Below are positions 4,976-7,885 of a stretch of DNA of 7,885 bases, piece after piece. The translations under genes were made by a program, and so were the position numbers. Under the pieces are notes generated by a model, which saw only the letters and a program-made list of their open reading frames with translations, was not told the DNA's origin and made no database searches. Position 1 is the first letter of the stretch. The number at the start of each line of letters is the position of its first letter. This DNA is from Candidatus Parabacteroides intestinavium. GTDB taxonomy: Bacteria > Bacteroidota > Bacteroidia > Bacteroidales > Tannerellaceae. Location of the stretch: positions 1 through 7,885 of the forward strand of contig DWYO01000008.1 of assembly GCA_019118725.1 (NCBI GenBank). Direction: 5' to 3'.

Positions 4976-6343
4976 ATGGGATATTTTTCATTGGACATAA
5001 AGAAAGCAAAAGGTTCATCGGACACCGTACAATCCGACCATATAGAGAGAAGAATCATACCTAAAAACGCAGACCCGACAAGAACGCATCTGAACAGGGT
5101 ACTTATAGAATACCCCGATGGCGTTCATGGCAGGGATGAAGCGATTGCCCACAGGCTGAACACGGCAGGCATCAAGCGGAAGATTACACATGACCAAGTC
5201 CGTGTAGTCCGAGTGGTTCTGTCGGGAACACATGAGGACATGATGGACATACAGGAAAACGGAAGACTTGACGAATGGTGCAGCGACAGCATCCAATGGC
5301 TGCAAGCCACATTCGGCAGGGAGAACGTGGTTGCCGCCCATCTTCACATGGACGAGAAGACACCGCATATCCATGCAGCCATTGTTCCCATCGTGACAGG
5401 TGAAAGGCGCAAAGCCAAGAAAGAGCAGGAAGACGGCAAACGGAAGTATCACAAGAAAGCAAATACCGTCCGTTTGTGTGCCGATGACCTGTTCAACCGT
5501 CAGACCTTGATTGCGTACCACGACAATTATGCAAGGGTTATGGCTAAATACGGATTACAGCGAGGTGTGCGAGGTTCCGAAGCACGGCACACCACCACGA
5601 CACAGTATTATCGGGACATACAGAAAAAGAACGCTGCCCTTGATGCAGAAAACAAGCGGTTACAGGAGCAGAAAACCGAAACCGAACAGGAACTCAGACA
5701 AGCCAAGAAAGAGGTACAGACCGAGAAACTGAAAGGTGCAGCCACCACCGCAGCGACCAACATAGCTGAAAGTGTCGGTTCTCTTTTCGGGAGCAACAAG
5801 GTCAAGACTTTGGAAAGGGAGAACACCGCCCTGTATCGGGAAGTTGCCACCCATGAGGAAACCATTGAGATACTGCAAAACCGCATACACACGATGCAAA
5901 CCGAGCACAACCGCCAGTTGTTGGAAATACAGCAGAATCACCGTAAGGAGATGGCGGAAAAAAGTGTCAGACACAAAGATGAAGTATCAGGTTTGAAACG
6001 CATTATCGAAAAGCTGTGTGCATGGTTTCCTATGGCAAAGGAAATTATGAGAATAGAGAGCCTGTGCCGCCTTGTCGGGTTCAATGAAAGGCAGACCACG
6101 ACATTGACTTATGGTAAGCCTTTGATATACGAGGGCAAACTTTATTCGGAGGAACATAATCGGAGTTTTACGACAGAAAGAGCAGGCTTTCAAGTGGTGA
6201 AAGACCCTGCGGACAAGTCTAAACTGACACTCGTAATCAACCGCCAGCCCATAGGCGAATGGTTCAGGGAACAGTTCGACAGGCTACGGCAGAGCATACG
6301 ACAGCCAATTCAACCACAAAGGAAAAGTAGAGGAATTACATAA
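4976..6343 (+). CDS. mob: MobV-family relaxase (Mob/Pre)
   Basis: A 455-residue relaxase that nicks oriT and pilots the transferred strand during mobilization. The MobV signature is clear: HLHMDEKTPHIHAAIVP (122-138), with His124, Asp126, Glu127, His131 and His133 as the metal-binding and general-acid group. The N-terminal motif with NADPTRTHLN (31-40) is also typical. His22 lies at the same residue number as the catalytic histidine reported for MobM of pMV158, although alignment is needed to prove equivalence. Residues about 212-345 are a long charged heptad-rich coiled coil (ALDAENKRLQEQ, KEVQTEKLK, VKTLERENTALYREV), probably for oligomerisation. A compact C-terminal domain (about 346-455) may contact DNA or the coupling protein. 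No mating-pair or coupling-protein genes are present, so transfer needs a helper conjugative element. The gene has no obvious Shine-Dalgarno sequence and ends just before a strong hairpin. Confidence 0.93.
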   Translation: MGYFSLDIKKAKGSSDTVQSDHIERRIIPKNADPTRTHLNRVLIEYPDGVHGRDEAIAHRLNTAGIKRKITHDQVRVVRVVLSGTHEDMMDIQENGRLDEWCSDSIQWLQATFGRENVVAAHLHMDEKTPHIHAAIVPIVTGERRKAKKEQEDGKRKYHKKANTVRLCADDLFNRQTLIAYHDNYARVMAKYGLQRGVRGSEARHTTTTQYYRDIQKKNAALDAENKRLQEQKTETEQELRQAKKEVQTEKLKGAATTAATNIAESVGSLFGSNKVKTLERENTALYREVATHEETIEILQNRIHTMQTEHNRQLLEIQQNHRKEMAEKSVRHKDEVSGLKRIIEKLCAWFPMAKEIMRIESLCRLVGFNERQTTTLTYGKPLIYEGKLYSEEHNRSFTTERAGFQVVKDPADKSKLTLVINRQPIGEWFREQFDRLRQSIRQPIQPQRKSRGIT

Positions 6344-6359
6344 GTAGTTAAAACAGATT

Positions 6360-6405
6360 GCAATAAGCCTCCGATAATCGTATTTCCCTATCAGAGGCTT
6401 ATTGC
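6360..6405. terminator. Bidirectional terminator-like hairpin between mob and mef
   Basis: GCAATAAGCCTC (6360-6371) and GAGGCTTATTGC (6394-6405) form a perfect 12-bp stem. After one mismatch, GATA/TATC (6373-6376, 6389-6392) extends it inward. AAACA (6351-6355) and TGTTT (6406-6410) can add outer pairs. It sits between the stop of the relaxase gene (6343) and the stop of the convergent efflux gene (6433), where a shared terminator is expected. Downstream tails are T-rich but not pure T-runs in either direction. Confidence 0.7.
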
Positions 6406-6432
6406 TGTTTAGATTTAGTTACGTTTCATAAA

Positions 6433-7659
6433 TCATGATTTTTGTTTTTGATTGTCGACCTTTCTAAGTTGTGGAAGACATAAGGCTATTATAGCGAGAA
6501 GCAGAATAGCCATACCTGAGAACAAAAACCAACGGTTTACCCCGATTTGGTCTGCAAATGCACCCGACACTACCAACCCAAGCGGCATGGCAAACGACAT
6601 GATGCTGCCAAGAAGTCCGAAAACACGCCCTAAATACTCGGGTTGTATCTGTTCTTGAAATAGCGCGGTCTGTACTCCATTATAGAATGGGGCAGAAAAG
6701 CCCATCAACGTACAACATATCGCAAATATCATAAAACCATTGGTTGGTAGCAAGCCGGAAACAGTCAATGACACTCCCATAAGAAAGATAGAGCCGATGA
6801 TATTTGCCATGCGCTTTTTGAAACCTCCCCATGCGCCCAATAGAAGTCCGCCCAACAACATACCAACTGCAAAAACAATTTCCACCACGGAAGCATGCAA
6901 GGTACTTCCCTCGAAATAATTCATACTCATCAGCGGAAATAGCGCATTGATTGGCATATAAATGAACATATTGATTGCTCCTATCCAAAGCAATGTGAAA
7001 AGAGCTTTATTTTGTCGTATTGCGTTATAGCCAATGCGCAGTTCGGTGAAAAAGTTTTCTTGCTGCAGCGCTTCAATCGGTTGTTTTGGGATGTGAACCA
7101 TTGCAACAGTGATACAGGCAATTATTGCTCCGAATACGTCAAGGGCAACCGCAGAATTCAACCCCCATTTTGCATAGAGAAAAGCGGCAATTGCCGGACT
7201 TAGGATGAAACTTGCCGATTGGATGGACTGGGTGTAGCCGGCACATTTGACTAACTGTTCTTCAGGCACTAAAAGAGGTGTTACCGCACTTAACGCAGGG
7301 GAATGGAATGCAGTGCCAACGCTTCTAATGAAGAGGATGAGCATTACTATCCATACAGGTAGTTCCGCTGACAGGGAAATTACGGTAAGTACCAGTCCAG
7401 CACAAGCTATGATGACATCTGCACCAATCATGACCATTTTCCGGTTCCAGCGGTCAACAAGTACTCCGATTGCAGAACCTAAAACCGCTTGAGGTAGAAA
7501 CCCAACCAAGGTCGCCATTGACAACACCATCGCAGACCCTGTTGTATTTGTCAGATGCCAGATGATGGCCATTTGAAGAACCCCACTTGTTATCAGGGAC
7601 ACAGCTTGCCCCGCCCATATTGTATAGAAATCTTGTTTCCAATTTCTGATTTTTTCCAT
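6433..7659 (-). CDS. mef(En2): Macrolide efflux MFS transporter, Mef(En2)-like
   Basis: A 408-residue major facilitator that expels macrolides from the cytoplasm across the inner membrane by proton antiport. About 12 hydrophobic segments are visible, with the MFS motif A loop GVLVDRWNRK (65-74) after the second helix. Segments such as FYTIWAGQAVSLITS (11-25), LVPEEQL (130-136) and NGVQTALFQE (327-336) match what I remember of Mef proteins. The allele call mef(En2) rests on its Bacteroides setting and NBU-type element. An in-frame ATG at 7737 would add 26 residues (MLFQACREIFC...), but MEKIRNWKQD is the family N-terminus and has a purine-rich AAAAGGAAAAA just upstream, so 7659 is chosen. The gene points against mob, behaves as cargo, and its leader contains competing complementary segments that may regulate it. 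Confidence 0.9.
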   Translation of the reverse strand: MEKIRNWKQDFYTIWAGQAVSLITSGVLQMAIIWHLTNTTGSAMVLSMATLVGFLPQAVLGSAIGVLVDRWNRKMVMIGADVIIACAGLVLTVISLSAELPVWIVMLILFIRSVGTAFHSPALSAVTPLLVPEEQLVKCAGYTQSIQSASFILSPAIAAFLYAKWGLNSAVALDVFGAIIACITVAMVHIPKQPIEALQQENFFTELRIGYNAIRQNKALFTLLWIGAINMFIYMPINALFPLMSMNYFEGSTLHASVVEIVFAVGMLLGGLLLGAWGGFKKRMANIIGSIFLMGVSLTVSGLLPTNGFMIFAICCTLMGFSAPFYNGVQTALFQEQIQPEYLGRVFGLLGSIMSFAMPLGLVVSGAFADQIGVNRWFLFSGMAILLLAIIALCLPQLRKVDNQKQKS

Positions 7660-7789
7660 TTGAATTTTTCCTTTTATCTTTTGAATGTTTCTTGATTTTA
7701 TAGCACAAAAAATCTCTCGACAAGCCTGAAATAGCATGCCGGATTACAAAGACAATGACATTCAAATCGAATTAATTAGATTTGAATGT
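7658..7789 (-). promoter_or_regulatory. mef leader with four complementary segments, possible attenuator
   Basis: Read in the mef direction, CATTCAAATC with flanking A (7789-7779) and GATTTGAATGT (7768-7758) form an 11-bp perfect inverted repeat; the 10 bases between them are almost all self-complementary too. The second arm can instead pair with ACATTCAAA (7688-7680), beside the ribosome binding region, or with ATTCAAAT (7665-7658), which covers the first two bases of the mef start codon. Exclusive pairings that hide or free a start codon are the hallmark of translational attenuators, known for several macrolide-resistance genes. The same bases could instead be a protein operator. Confidence 0.45.
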
Positions 7790-7796
7790 GGAAAAA

Positions 7797-7868
7797 TTAC
7801 CAAGGTTTATGATATGCAATATTAACGGTGTTTTTACCTGTTAATATTGTACAATTGTTCATAATCAT
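7797..7868 (-). CDS. Possible leader peptide upstream of mef
   Basis: A 23-codon frame on the mef strand (MIMNNCTILTGKNTVNIAYH followed by KPW) from ATG 7868, or from ATG 7862 with 21 codons, to TAA at 7797-7799. It overlaps the 10-bp hairpin at 7817-7849 and ends eight bases before the next hairpin, the layout expected of a ribosome-stalling leader. It has no clear Shine-Dalgarno sequence and its promoter is not visible in the window. It does not resemble a leader peptide I know, so it may be chance. Confidence 0.22.
   Translation of the reverse strand: MIMNNCTILTGKNTVNIAYHKPW
7817..7849 (-). repeat. Hairpin in the distal mef leader
   Basis: CAATATTAAC (7817-7826) and GTTAATATTG (7840-7849) are perfect 10-base complements. 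GGT/ACC (7827-7829, 7836-7838) extends the stem after one bulged base. It is AT-rich and without a T-run, so more likely a leader structure or binding site than a terminator. Confidence 0.45.
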
Positions 7869-7885
7869 ATTGAAAACCACTATAT

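Noticed and set aside
4674..5000. A 108-codon plus-strand frame overlapping the end of the primase gene, the oriT-like region and the start of mob.
   Set aside because: It runs out of frame through both genes and across the stem-loops, has no family resemblance and no good start; the open length is probably incidental.
5015..5521. A 168-codon minus-strand frame inside mob.
   Set aside because: It is antisense to the conserved MobV catalytic motifs and has no supporting start signals.
7660..7737. N-terminal extension of the efflux protein by 26 residues from ATG 7737.
   Set aside because: The family N-terminus MEKxxNWK starts at 7659, the extension is not membrane-like, and it overlaps leader structure.
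7692..7740. Sigma70-like TTGTCG ... TATAAAA on the minus strand as a mef promoter.
   Set aside because: The spacing is about 15 bases and Bacteroides uses TTTG/TAnnTTTG promoters; not enough to annotate.
332..7777. GAATTAATT at 332-340 and 7769-7777 as terminal direct repeats of the element.
   Set aside because: Only nine AT-rich bases, one copy lies inside the int promoter and the other inside the mef leader palindrome; no other end-like signal supports it.

Overview
The window looks like most of an NBU/Tn4555-type mobilizable integrative element from a Bacteroidales genome (Bacteroides, Phocaeicola, Parabacteroides or a relative). Three things point there: Bacteroidetes-style promoter -7 boxes (TAnnTTTG), weak or absent Shine-Dalgarno sequences, and the gene order tyrosine recombinase - small accessory protein - helicase-like protein - DnaG-like primase - oriT-like region - MobV relaxase. 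That order matches my recollection of the Bacteroides NBU elements. The cargo is an MFS macrolide-efflux gene that I recognise as mef(En2), which is known from NBU2. I made these assignments from memory of the families, with no database search.

Layout. Bases 1-363 hold the last 36 codons of an unidentified reading frame, a terminator-like hairpin, an aborted 16-codon frame, an imperfect palindrome and the integrase promoter. This may be the left junction of the element, but I cannot place an attachment site. Bases 364-2007 are int and a small DNA-binding-like gene 18 bases downstream, closed by a strong intrinsic terminator (2121-2165). Bases 2275-4782 are a replication module: its own promoter box, a P-loop helicase-like gene, an AT-rich 254-base gap, and a Toprim primase. 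The gap holds a short possible gene and a cluster of TCAACAA/TTGTTGA repeats. Bases 4783-4975 carry a series of strong inverted repeats, the likely oriT, just before the relaxase gene (4976-6343). A long bidirectional-looking hairpin (6360-6405) separates the relaxase from mef, which is convergent (7659-6433, minus strand). The remaining 226 bases are the structured upstream leader of mef.

How the parts work together (inference): Int excises and integrates the element; the helicase and primase probably act on the excised circle or the transferred strand; the relaxase nicks oriT and relies on a co-resident conjugative element for the mating bridge, because no mating-pair genes are present. The transferred benefit is macrolide efflux.

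The most interesting undescribed-looking signals are non-coding: the iteron-like cluster between helicase and primase genes, the interleaved inverted repeats inside it, the oriT stem-loop series, a 9-bp inverted repeat bracketing the int promoter, and four mutually complementary segments in the mef leader, one of which covers the start codon. No rRNA, tRNA, IS element or CRISPR array was seen. Neither terminus of the element could be proven.
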